Below, one piece after another: positions 27,580 through 36,500 of a stretch of 64,000 nt of DNA (position 1 is its first letter; each line of letters opens with the position of its first letter). Source of the DNA: Nocardioides exalbidus (GTDB lineage: Bacteria; Actinomycetota; Actinomycetes; Propionibacteriales; Nocardioidaceae); contig NZ_FNRT01000002.1 in NCBI RefSeq assembly GCF_900105585.1, positions 124,001 through 188,000 of the forward strand, given 5' to 3'. The notes beneath the pieces were generated by a model. It did no database searches, had not been told where the DNA came from, and was given only the letters and a program-made list of their open reading frames with translations. The position numbers and the translations under genes were made by a program.

Positions 27580-28470
27580 ATGCGCATCGTCTCGCTCATC
27601 CCGTCGGCCACCGAGATCCTGTTCGCGGTCGGTGCGGGTGACGACGTGGTCGCGGTGACCTTCGAGTGCGACCACCCGCCGGAGGCCCGTGAGCGTCGCA
27701 TCGTGTCGACGTCGGCGATGCCGGAGGGCCTGGCGCCGAAGGAGATCGACGACTTCGTCGCCGCCGCCGTGCATGCCGGCGAGAACCTCTACCGGCTCGA
27801 CGCGGGCGCCCTCGCCGAGGTCGACGCCGACCTGGTCGTGACCCAGGACCTCTGCGCGGTGTGCGCGATCGACGTCGACACCGTCGACGAGGCGCTGTCC
27901 CACCTCGGCTGCCGCGCCGAGGTGGCGACGCTCGACCCCCACACCATCGACGACGTGCTCGGCACCATCACGGAGGTCGGGCGCCTCACCGGCCGCACCG
28001 CGGAGGCGGAGGCGGTGATCGCATTTTTCCGCGCCCGCCTGGCAGCGGTGGCCGACCGGGTCGCGGGCCGCGAGCGTCCCCGCGTGCTGGTGCTGGAGTG
28101 GACCGAACCGCCCTTCTCCCCCGGCCACTGGATCCCGGAGATGGTCGACCTCGCGGGCGGCGTGCCGTCGCTCGGCGTCGCGGGCGCCCGCTCGAGCCGG
28201 ATCACGTGGGACGACGCCGTCGCGTCACGACCGGACGTCGTGGTGTGCGCCCCGTGCGGGTACGACGTCGAGGGCAGCGCGGCGCTGGCCGAGGACGTAC
28301 GACAGCGCTTCCCCGGCACGCCCGTGTGGGCCGTGGACGCCGACGGGCTCTTCGCCCGGCCGGGTCCGCGGCTCGTCGAGGGCGTCGAGGTGCTGGCCGG
28401 GATCCTGCACCCCGATGCCGTGGACGGGTCAGCGACGGGGGTCGACGAGCACCTTCGCCTGCGTCCGTAG
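27580..28470 (+). CDS. BtuF/FecB-like periplasmic-binding fold protein, cytosolic-looking
   Basis: 296 residues; TACGGT (27568-27573) lies 6 nt before the ATG. The opening RIVSLIPSATEILFAVGAGDDVVAVTFECDHPP is the cobalamin-binding (BtuF) signature; the C-terminal half has HWIPEMVDLAGG and WAVDADGLFARPGPRLVEGVEVLA. There is no signal peptide or lipobox and no ABC permease/ATPase nearby, so it may act as a stand-alone cobalamin- or corrinoid-binding protein. A hairpin at 28506-28544 ends the transcript. Confidence 0.82.
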   Translation: MRIVSLIPSATEILFAVGAGDDVVAVTFECDHPPEARERRIVSTSAMPEGLAPKEIDDFVAAAVHAGENLYRLDAGALAEVDADLVVTQDLCAVCAIDVDTVDEALSHLGCRAEVATLDPHTIDDVLGTITEVGRLTGRTAEAEAVIAFFRARLAAVADRVAGRERPRVLVLEWTEPPFSPGHWIPEMVDLAGGVPSLGVAGARSSRITWDDAVASRPDVVVCAPCGYDVEGSAALAEDVRQRFPGTPVWAVDADGLFARPGPRLVEGVEVLAGILHPDAVDGSATGVDEHLRLRP

Positions 28471-28505
28471 TGCTCGCGACCGTGTGCGCGCGCGATCGGG
28501 CAACA

Positions 28506-28544
28506 GTGGAGCCGGCGGCCCGTAGGTCGGGCGGCTGGCTCCAC
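28506..28544. terminator. Bidirectional terminator between convergent genes
   Basis: 17-bp stem 28506-28522 with 28528-28544, with one G-T pair and one mismatch, loop TAGGT. It lies between the BtuF-like gene (+) and the secreted protein gene (-). Confidence 0.7.
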
Positions 28545-28569
28545 CGTCGGGCAGCCGGCCGGGCCTCGA

Positions 28570-30078
28570 TCAGCCGCAGGTCGTCACCGTGGCGGCGATC
28601 TTCTTCGTCGCCGCCTTTCCCCGAGTGACCGAGACGTGCACCTTCGCCGTGACCGTGTAGGTCGCGCCCGCCTTCGGCCTCGGGATCCGGAGCGTCTGCG
28701 TGAAGGGCGCCGACCTGTCTTTCTTCAGGAGCTTGCCGGAGAAGAAGTCCACACGGACGACCTTCTTGAACGTGGCCTTCCTCCCTGCGCCCTTCTTGCC
28801 GTCCACCTTCGCGACCAGCTTCGTGCCGGGCGGGACGCAGAGGTTGGGCACGGTGAGCGAGACGGTGCCGCCGGCGACCTTCGCCGTGACGGTCCTGGTG
28901 GCCGCTGTCGGCGTCGTGGGCGTCGGCGTGATGGGTGTCGTGGTCGGCGTGGTCGGCGGCGGGACAGGATCGGGCACCGTCGACAGGTCCGCGATCCGGA
29001 TCTGCGAGGTGGCGCCGGTGGTCGCTCCCTCCCAGACCGCGAAGCCGCCGTTGTCGGAGAGGGCGACCTCCATGTCGGCCATCGCGCTGTCCTCGCGGGC
29101 GATCGTGGTGACGCCGTACGACGTGCCGTCGGGCGAGAGGGCAAGCTGCAGCCGGTTGCCACCCGCGGCCTCGTTGCGTCGCCAGATGGCCGCGACCGCT
29201 CCCGAGGGTCCGACCGTGACGTCGTTGACGTGGCCCGCCTCGTTGGCGACCACCGTCGGTGGCCCGAACGACGTCGAGGCCTGGTCCCACTTCCGCACGA
29301 CCTGTCCCGCGGCGCTGCTGCCGAACAGGTAGACGCCGCTGGGGCCGTGGCCGAGGCGGGTGTTGCTCATGGCACCGAGAGCGGTCGCCGGTCCCCATCC
29401 CGCCTGGTTCCGGGGGTCGCTGCCGGTCGGCGTGCGCCACAGCGTCGCGGTCGTGCCGTCGTTGCCGACGGCGATGGTCTGGTTGCCGGTCGGGAGCGGG
29501 GCGACCTGGAAGTCGATGACGCCGCCGCCGGTCAGGGTCGCGTGCGTGGTGGACGAGGCGTCGTCGGTGCCCATGGTCCGCCACACCCGGCCACCGGCAC
29601 CCAGGACGAACCCCTTCCAGCCCACCGGGTTGTAGAACGCCGGTCCGGCGGCCACCTGCTGCCCGACGGAGCCGTGCACCCCGGCCTGCAGCCAGGCGCC
29701 ATCACCGTTGGACGACACCCAGCTGTAGGTCTTGTCCGTCTCGGGGATCGCCATGACGACGGCGAGCGACGACGGGGACGTGCGCAGGATGGTCGCTCGC
29801 GCTGGGAAGCCGATGGGCCCGCCCGCCGGAGCCGGGAGGCTGGTCGTGACCGAGCACGACGTCGCGCCCCGTGGGACGCGGCAGTAGGTGAGCGTGTGGT
29901 CGGCCGTGTTGATCCACACCACGTGGGCCGTGCCGGTCGCCGGGTCGACGTAGATCGACGGCGAGGACCCGACGCCCAGGGTGGACGCGGTCCCGGCCTG
30001 CGCGGGCGGTGACACCAGGACGACGACCGCCAGCACTGCTGTGAGGACCGTGGCCAGCGCGGCCGAGAGGGGCTTCAT
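28570..30078 (-). CDS. Large secreted protein with beta-propeller-like repeats
   Basis: 502 residues from ATG 30078. Signal peptide (ALATVLTAVLAVVVLVSPPAQAG). Residues 30-390 are Gly/Ser/Thr-rich repeats with recurring W and DG (VVWINTADHTLTYC, GNDGTTATLWRTPTG, DNGGFAVWEGATTG), suggesting a propeller. Then a Pro/Thr linker (VPPPTTPTTTPITPTPTTPT) and a C-terminal beta-sandwich with KLVAKVDGKKGAGRKATFKKV. No catalytic residues or anchor seen. Exported, function unknown. Confidence 0.75.
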   Translation of the reverse strand: MKPLSAALATVLTAVLAVVVLVSPPAQAGTASTLGVGSSPSIYVDPATGTAHVVWINTADHTLTYCRVPRGATSCSVTTSLPAPAGGPIGFPARATILRTSPSSLAVVMAIPETDKTYSWVSSNGDGAWLQAGVHGSVGQQVAAGPAFYNPVGWKGFVLGAGGRVWRTMGTDDASSTTHATLTGGGVIDFQVAPLPTGNQTIAVGNDGTTATLWRTPTGSDPRNQAGWGPATALGAMSNTRLGHGPSGVYLFGSSAAGQVVRKWDQASTSFGPPTVVANEAGHVNDVTVGPSGAVAAIWRRNEAAGGNRLQLALSPDGTSYGVTTIAREDSAMADMEVALSDNGGFAVWEGATTGATSQIRIADLSTVPDPVPPPTTPTTTPITPTPTTPTAATRTVTAKVAGGTVSLTVPNLCVPPGTKLVAKVDGKKGAGRKATFKKVVRVDFFSGKLLKKDRSAPFTQTLRIPRPKAGATYTVTAKVHVSVTRGKAATKKIAATVTTCG

Positions 30079-30141
30079 GCTCGGAGCGTAGGGGCCTCGG
30101 TGCTCCCCCGGTCGCCGAATCGACGGGTTGGTGGCCCGAGG

Positions 30142-30226
30142 CAGGCCTTCGGAGCAGGGGGTGCGGGTGGCGAAGCGCCCGCTCACACGGACAGGCCCTC
30201 GGAACAGGGGGTGCGGGTGGCGAAGC
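30142..30226. repeat. Pair of 35-bp direct repeats, 50-bp period
   Basis: 30142-30176 and 30192-30226 match at 33 of 35 positions. They lie upstream of the secreted protein gene, in a 329-nt gap (30079-30407) that otherwise holds only a terminator and no convincing gene. Confidence 0.8.
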
Positions 30227-30263
30227 CCCCGTCCGCCGCGCGGAGCGCGGCACAGATGACGAA

Positions 30264-30300
30264 CCGACGTGGCCTGCGCTCGTGCGCAGGCACACGTCGG
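30264..30300 (-). terminator. 16-bp hairpin after gene 30408-31007
   Basis: 8-bp outer stem 30264-30271 with 30293-30300 and 8-bp inner stem 30272-30279 with 30284-30291, loop TCGT, one bulged A. About 110 nt beyond the stop of the leftward gene. No T-run. Confidence 0.65.
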
Positions 30301-30407
30301 CCAGAGGTGAGTGGGGTGTTCGTGGATTCCTGAAGGTGCAGGTCAGGGGTTGGATTTCGCGAAGAGCGCCCGGCGGTTGCACCCACGGGTCTCGGAATCA
30401 GCACCCA

Positions 30408-31007
30408 TCAGTGAGGACACTGGGCCGGGTCCGTCTTCGTGCACCAACCCTTGGGACAGATCTCTGTGGCTCCGGGCACGTACGTCATCGGCATCTCGAG
30501 GCTTTGCCAGCTGGTCCGAGTCGCCCAGTCGGGATCAGGAGCTAGGGCCCACCAAGAGATCTGCTGGTTGTAGTCCCAGCGGCCTGTTGCTGGGCCGGCG
30601 TGGAACAGCACGTCTCCACTTCGGCTCAGGCGACCCAGGGTCGCAGCGATGAAGGCGGATGCGGTGTAGTTCTTCGCCTTGATGGCGGTGTGGCCGTAGC
30701 GCTCGACCAGACGCGCGAAGTCCACCGGGTTTGCTTCGGCATAGGCGGCCTCAACCACCCCGTACTCGACCCAGCGCCCTGAGTTCCGTGCGATGGCGGC
30801 AGGAAGCTCCACTTGCAGCCCGAGCTCATCCGCAAGGCCCGACAGCCCGGGGAAATCGGGTGGCTCGGGGGCTTGGAGCCAGGTGTAGGAGCCGGGTTGA
30901 GGGTGCCCGCTGGTGTGCTCACACGTGAAGGTGTAGCCACCTTCGTCGTTGAGCCGAACCCCGGCAATGTCGTCGTCAGCGTGAAAGTGGCAGTACTGGC
31001 GGTTCAT
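30408..31007 (-). CDS. Hypothetical Cys/His-containing protein
   Basis: 199 residues from ATG 31007, sharing one base with the upstream stop (TGATG). Cys/His cluster at the N-terminus (YCHFHADD, then FTCEHTSGH) and three Cys at the C-terminus (EICPKGWCTKTDPAQCPH), so a metal site is possible. The middle has several Trp (DYNQQISWWALAP). No signal peptide or membrane segment. No family recognised. Coupled with the gene upstream in a two-gene operon. Confidence 0.7.
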   Translation of the reverse strand: MNRQYCHFHADDDIAGVRLNDEGGYTFTCEHTSGHPQPGSYTWLQAPEPPDFPGLSGLADELGLQVELPAAIARNSGRWVEYGVVEAAYAEANPVDFARLVERYGHTAIKAKNYTASAFIAATLGRLSRSGDVLFHAGPATGRWDYNQQISWWALAPDPDWATRTSWQSLEMPMTYVPGATEICPKGWCTKTDPAQCPH

Positions 31008-31495
31008 CAAGCCTCACTCCCTGCTCGCGCAGCCAGCCACCATTCGGCGACCGCGGCGGGCATCCGGTAGTAGTACTTGCCCTTGCCCTTGCGCCACTGC
31101 ATGGGCCAGGTCGCTGCTCCCCCGAACAAGCGCTTGGTGAGCTTGCTCAGCGCGCCAAGCTCATTACGAAGCTGAATCGGGCTGATGCCGCCCGCTTGCT
31201 CGACGTCCGATTTCACCACCCACCGGTCGGGCTCCGCGGCACAACGATCCAGAAGTGCGGTCACGCCCGGGTAAGTGAGGCCGTCAGCGAGTTGCCGGAC
31301 CATGCCCTCTGTCCAGAGCCCCTGGTCGGGCACCAACACCGTCGCGTCAGCGTCAGCATCGGAAACAGTACCGACGTCGCCGCGCGCCGCCGGCGTCTCA
31401 TTCTCGCCCTCGAGGCTCTCCAGAAACGCCGCGACGCGATGCGCCAGTTTCAGCGGGACCGGCAGTAGCACGGTGTCCGTGGTCCAAGTTGTCAT
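31007..31495 (-). CDS. Hypothetical protein with possible winged-helix C-terminus
   Basis: 162 residues from ATG 31495. The N-terminal PVPLKLAHRVAAFLESLE is helical, a Thr/Asp-rich linker follows, and residues 85-160 (SPIQLRNELGALSKLTKRLFGGAATWPMQWRKGKGKYYYRMP) have the helix-helix-strand-strand order of a winged helix with a basic wing. It may be a DNA-binding regulator, and the GACGTC sites 24-85 nt upstream would be the natural operator (inference). Confidence 0.6.
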   Translation of the reverse strand: MTTWTTDTVLLPVPLKLAHRVAAFLESLEGENETPAARGDVGTVSDADADATVLVPDQGLWTEGMVRQLADGLTYPGVTALLDRCAAEPDRWVVKSDVEQAGGISPIQLRNELGALSKLTKRLFGGAATWPMQWRKGKGKYYYRMPAAVAEWWLAARAGSEA

Positions 31496-31513
31496 GCGCT
31501 GTCTCCGCATCTT

Positions 31514-31580
31514 CGTGTGACGTCGGATGACGTCACACGAGAATCCTGTCACGGGACATGTCTGACGTCAAGCGACGTCA
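31514..31580. promoter_or_regulatory. Cluster of GACGTC operator-like sites
   Basis: GACGTC occurs at 31519, 31529, 31564 and 31574, two pairs each 10 bp apart (one helical turn). The first pair sits inside a perfect 11-bp inverted repeat (31514-31524 with 31529-31539, spacer GGAT). They lie directly before the start codon of 31007-31495. The rest of the 215-nt gap to 31710 holds nothing else I can recognise. Confidence 0.7.
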
Positions 31581-31710
31581 CTCGTAATCTGGCGCCACCG
31601 AAGCCCGTCGCGCGCGGCCTTGACTCGTGACCTCCTGCGCTCGGCATGACCACGGACCGACGCCGCATGAGTGCGCGGCCTCGTGTCCCCGTCGGCGTGT
31701 GAAAGCACTG

Positions 31711-33240
31711 CTAAAGCCGGAACCAGACGCCGCAACCCTCCGTGTAAAACGAGTAGTCGCTCGGGGCGATCGTGACGGTGATTTCATGCGCCCGCCCCTG
31801 GTTCGCGCCACCTTGGGCGATCGGGAGGTCGGACGCGTTACGCCGCGACCAGATGCACGAGAACACTCCACCGGCGGTGAAGGTTCGGTACGTGCCTGGC
31901 TCAACGTCCTGACCCACGACAAAGGTGTCGTCACCGCGGATGGTCTCTCCGTTGGCGATCTGCTGTCCGAAGCCCGCTTGAACCACGATGCGCTTCTTGA
32001 TGGCTGCGGCGTTCGGGTGATCGGGACACAGGAGGAGCATGTTGCGGGCTTCTTCGACGAGGTTGGGCGCGCTCGGGTAGTCCTTCAAGAGGGCAGGCGT
32101 GTCGTGCTCGACGCACTGAACGTACACATTGGTCAGCGTTGAACGCTGCCTCTTGTAGATGCTGTTGCCCTTGGCGCTGTTCCAGATCGTCTGCTCGACG
32201 GCAGTGACGGGTGTGAGTTTGGGTCCGCCGCCGTAGACCCCCGTGTCCGCCTCAGAGCACATCGAAAAGTCGAGCTTCTTGTCGACAGGGATCGGAGTTG
32301 TCCATGCCTCGCTGAAATCGGGATTAGACCGACTGATGGGGAATGCGACGACTGAATCCAGGTTGTTCGGATCGACGCATTCAACCTTGAGAAGCGGTCC
32401 AACCGGCTCGGCCTCCTCGCCGGCATCGGACGCGGGCTCTGCGGAGGGCTCCGATGCAGAAGGTGCCTCGGTCGCGTCCGGGGAAGTCGAGACGACGGGC
32501 TGCCACGTCTCGAGCTCACCGTCCGCGTATGGACGCCAGAGAATCTCGTACGCCGACGGATCGTCGCTCGGTTCTCCGGAAACAGGGTCGGCCCCACCGG
32601 TGTAGTTGGCGGCCCACCCCATCTCCTCGAGCGGCAGGATTGTGTTGGTCACGTAGTCGTCGCCACGCTCAGCCGAGAAGTCGAGTGACGTGGTGATCGA
32701 CTCCGCGAGCGCGATCTCCTTGTTGGTCACCACGTTGGCGATGAAATCGGCCGAGCCATGGTCGCGGGCAAGGTCGGCAAGGATGAGTTTGACCTGGTCC
32801 TTGTAACCATCGTGGGCAAAGTTGAACTTGGCCGCCGTGAGCACCCAGTACTGAGTTGGCTTTCCCGGGCCCAGTGTTCTCTCAGTGATGACGGTCTCGT
32901 ACTTTGGTCCCTCGTAGGTGTACGAATCGACCTCAGAGGTCTCCGATGCCTCTGGTTCCCCGGCGGATTCCTCTGACGGCTCGCCAGACTGGTCTTCAGT
33001 GGGCTCCGCGGTTGCCGTTGGCTTCTCGCCATGCGCGGCTGCTGGCTTGGAAGCCTCGGGCTTCTCGCCGTCACCCCCGAACGCTGCGGACAACGTGCCC
33101 CACAGGACTAGAACACCAACCACGCCGCCAACGCCCGCGAGCACTCGCTTCTGCGTTGTCGGCTCGAGTCGGCGGAAGGCTGCATACCCCTGGGCGACGT
33201 ATGCGCCAAATGCCTTCGGCTTGGGCTTGCGGAACGTCAG
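31711..33240 (-). CDS. Membrane-anchored exported protein, possibly the broken 3' part of a larger gene
   Basis: The frame is open from CTG 33240, but the first ordinary start is GTG 33144. A cytosolic basic stretch (TFRKPKPKAFGAYVAQGY) precedes one membrane helix (LAGVGGVVGVLVLWGTLSAAF) and a Pro/Glu/Ser linker. The last about 85 residues form a domain seen at the C-terminus of many actinobacterial exported proteins: VVGQDVEPGTYRTFTAGGVFSCIW and CGVWF, with a Cys pair. So the C-terminal domain is outside the cell. Starting at 33144 would cut off the basic stretch; the CTG overlaps the upstream TGA (CTGA), so either a rare start, or a frameshift that split one gene. Function unknown. Confidence 0.7.
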   Translation of the reverse strand: MTFRKPKPKAFGAYVAQGYAAFRRLEPTTQKRVLAGVGGVVGVLVLWGTLSAAFGGDGEKPEASKPAAAHGEKPTATAEPTEDQSGEPSEESAGEPEASETSEVDSYTYEGPKYETVITERTLGPGKPTQYWVLTAAKFNFAHDGYKDQVKLILADLARDHGSADFIANVVTNKEIALAESITTSLDFSAERGDDYVTNTILPLEEMGWAANYTGGADPVSGEPSDDPSAYEILWRPYADGELETWQPVVSTSPDATEAPSASEPSAEPASDAGEEAEPVGPLLKVECVDPNNLDSVVAFPISRSNPDFSEAWTTPIPVDKKLDFSMCSEADTGVYGGGPKLTPVTAVEQTIWNSAKGNSIYKRQRSTLTNVYVQCVEHDTPALLKDYPSAPNLVEEARNMLLLCPDHPNAAAIKKRIVVQAGFGQQIANGETIRGDDTFVVGQDVEPGTYRTFTAGGVFSCIWSRRNASDLPIAQGGANQGRAHEITVTIAPSDYSFYTEGCGVWFRL

Positions 33241-33419
33241 TTCTGACCCAAAATCCCCGGTGTCTGACTGACGAACTCCCAGCCTTCACTTTCGTGCTTC
33301 GTCCTCGCGGCCGTCTCACGGCCACGGATGACGTTGACGGTCAGGAACTGGTAATTGACGGCACGCTCGACGGACTGATCCGCCGACAGTGCCGAGCCAG
33401 ACTCATCGCTCGTGCGCAT
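33237..33419 (-). CDS. Short protein with DUF4177-like segment, probable N-terminus of the next gene
   Basis: 60 residues from ATG 33419. The part YQFLTVNVIRGRE then SEGWEFVSQTPGILG resembles the short DUF4177 strand pattern (moderate to weak). It ends at 33237, where the frame one base back continues as LTFRKPKPK. Loss of one base in the A4 or C4 run just upstream (33250-33258) would explain the split. Thus 31711-33419 may be one gene of about 570 residues. A long gap of 105 nt separates it from the large helicase gene upstream. Confidence 0.55.
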   Translation of the reverse strand: MRTSDESGSALSADQSVERAVNYQFLTVNVIRGRETAARTKHESEGWEFVSQTPGILGQN

Positions 33420-33524
33420 CGATCCCCCATTCACTCGCGGCACCCTAATCGCGAGGTCGGTGTCGTGGAGGTGGTATGTCAAGAAGCGTCTGACAACACC
33501 AGTCAACCGAAGAACGCCGACCGA

Positions 33525-36500
33525 CTAGCCTTCCCGGATCAGTCCGTTGTTGTCCCAAACGAGCAACTGGTCGTCCAGCGCCATGTGCAGGGTTGAGCGG
33601 AGACGTGCGACCGCGGGTGCGGTCCGCCGCTTCCAGCCGAACTGGGTGAGCGTCTCGGCATACAGGTCGTCCTCACTGATCCCCCAAGCGGACCGGCTGA
33701 TCGCTACCATCGCGTTCACCATCTCCAGTGGGTGGATCTCTTCGAGCACGCGCGGTTCGTCATTGGTCGCCGTTCGGAACCCGGTGAAGGTCGCAATGTC
33801 GGCCGGCTCCCGCCAGGCGAAGCCGAAGCTGTCTCGCTGTGTCGGGGGCACCTGGGCGGAGATCGCTTCGATCCGCCCTGGGGTGACGCGGGACAGCCCG
33901 AAGGCGTTCGCCGTGAGCTTGCTCAGCCGCGTCAGCAGGATCGGCGACTCGGTCTCCAGGATGGTCGCCATCACGTTGCGGACGTGGGTCCGCGCTCTGG
34001 GGTCATGGAGGTTGTCCAGCCAACTGACGTCCCCAGCCAACTCCGGCGTCCATCGGCGGTAAGGCGACGCCCCATTCAGGCCCTCGGGCATTGACGCGAT
34101 CCGCCCGCCGGCATCAGGTGGGAACGCGGCGTACGCCGGCGCCGCTGCTGCACCGGTTGCCGCAGCCACCGGCGCAGCCGAAGCGGCCGGCACCGGGGCA
34201 GGGGTCGGCTCCGGGACCAACACGGGCGCAGGCTCCCCTGCACGGGCGCGCCGGACGGAGTCGACGAGCCGGTCGAGCACTGCTTCCCGGTCACGCAGCC
34301 ATTCGGGCAGCCACACCCGCTCGACAGCCTGCCAGCGCATCATCTGGCTGAGCACCGTGACGGGGAGCCCGTCGCGGTCGCCGACCGTGCGGCGTCGAGC
34401 CCATCCCTCGCCGTCGAGGAGCACCGCCACCACCGGCTCGTCGGGTGCAGCGGCGGTCGCCAGGGCCAGGTCGATCTTGAACTCGGACAGCCCCAGATCT
34501 GTGGTGGCCACCAGCCCGCGGGTGCGCAGCGCGACGGCGAGCTCGTCGCGGTGCCGGTCGACGACGGCGCGCGACGAGGTACTCGCCAGTGATTCGGTTC
34601 CGCGCTGTGCGAGCTCGAGGTAGTTCTTCAGGTGCTTGATGCCTAGATGCTTCGTGTCTTCGGCACGCAAGTCTGAGGGGTCGAACGAGCAGTAGATGAT
34701 CACCTGCTGCCGCGCGCGGGTGACAGCGACGTTGAGCCGCCGCTCCCCGCGATCGAGGCCGAGCGGACCGAAGTTGAGCGGTAGGACGTTCTTCTCGTTC
34801 TTGCTGAACGCGATCGAGAACAGGATCACGTCTCGCTCGTCGCCCTGGACGTTCTCTAGGTTCTTCACGAAGAGGCCCTCACCGTTGCTTCCGTCGAGCG
34901 CCTCAACGATGCGCTCGTCGCCGGCGTCACGCAGCATCGTTTCGATCAAGGTGCGCTGCTGGGCGTTGAAGGTGACGACGCCGATCGACGGTGGCTGGTC
35001 CGGGGACAGAGCGAATCGTCGCCGGATCTCTGCGACGATCTGCGACGCCTCCTCCGGATTGGTCCGTAGCGCCTTGCCGGTGCCGCTGCGCAGGAATGTG
35101 CCGTCTACCCGCACGAAGCTCAGCCCCGCGGTGGGACGGCCGTGGGCGTCGAGCTCGGGCGGCGGCGTCGGGAAGGACGACAACTGGTTCTGGTAGTAGT
35201 GCTCGTTGCTGAACGCGATGAGCGCCTCGTCGCGGCTGCGGTAATGCCAGGTCAGCGAGCGGCTGAAAAGTCCGGTGCTGACAGCCTCGGTCAGGATGCT
35301 CTCGTCGTCGGCGACCAGCTGGATGCCGTCGAGCTCCTGGCTCTCCTCGTTGTCGACCGCGGACTCCGCGACCGAGGTTGGCGGCATTTGCTTGCTGTCG
35401 CCGACGATGACCACCGCCTCGGCCCGGCCGATCGCCCCGACCGCGTCTGCGACACGGATCTGTGAGGCCTCGTCGAAGACGACCAAGTCGAAGGACTGTG
35501 AGCCGACCGGGAAGAAGCGGGCCACCGAGTCCGGACTGACCAGCACACACGGCATGAGCTGGGTGATCAAGTCGCCGTACCGGTCTAAGAGCGCGCGGAC
35601 CTTCATACCACCGCGCTGACGTCCCAGCTGTCGTCGCAGTTCGTTGACCTGGCCGCGTTCCGCGGTGGCCGAGAACGGGCGGGCCGCGACGATCTGTTGC
35701 GGGATGACGGTGCGGAGATGGTCACGGACCGATCCGGAGGACACCCCAAAGCGGGCGACCGTCATGTTGTGGGCACCCGGGTCGAACACGTCGAGGCCGG
35801 TGGCACCACGTCGCTCGACCAAGGAAGTCTCGGCGATGCCGCGTTCGAACGCCTTCGCCGCCAGGTGCGCCGGGATGATGCCGTCGCGCAACTGGTCGGC
35901 GGCCTCGTGCAGGCCCGCCTCGCGCAGCGGCTCGAGTGCCTGCAGATGATTCAGCCACCGGGTCAACGCCATGCTGTGCTCGGCGCCAGACTCGCGGGCC
36001 GCGCGGCCCTCGGACCAGGTGCGCAGCAGCGGCGCGCCGGCCAGCCAGCCGACTAGGTTCGCGCCGGGTGCGGCCTGGTGCAGGTGGTCGAGGGCGAGCA
36101 CGAGCTCGGCAATGTCGTCCACGACACCCTGAGGGGCCGTCATGTCGGCCTCAAGGTACGAGCGCAGAGCGGCGGTGTAAGGGTTCGTGGCAACGTTGTC
36201 CGGCTCGACCGCACTCGCCACCGACAGTAGCCAGGCGATGTGGTCCTGGAGCTGCTGCTGCGTGGCAGGGTCCCACGGGTTCCAGGGATCTGGCGATCGG
36301 AGTGCGGGCAGGATGTGGAGGGCCGGCGAGAGCTGGGCCGCGTGGCTGCGGGTCTCGAGCAGCGCGTCGATCAGCGGCAATGCCTCCTTCCGCTTCGGCA
36401 TGGCCGACAGGTGCGGCGCCAATGGCGCAAGGGCGGCGGCGATTCGCTTCTTGCGGCCGAAGAAGCCCGAATTCACTGCGGTGGCGACCTCGACCCGGAC

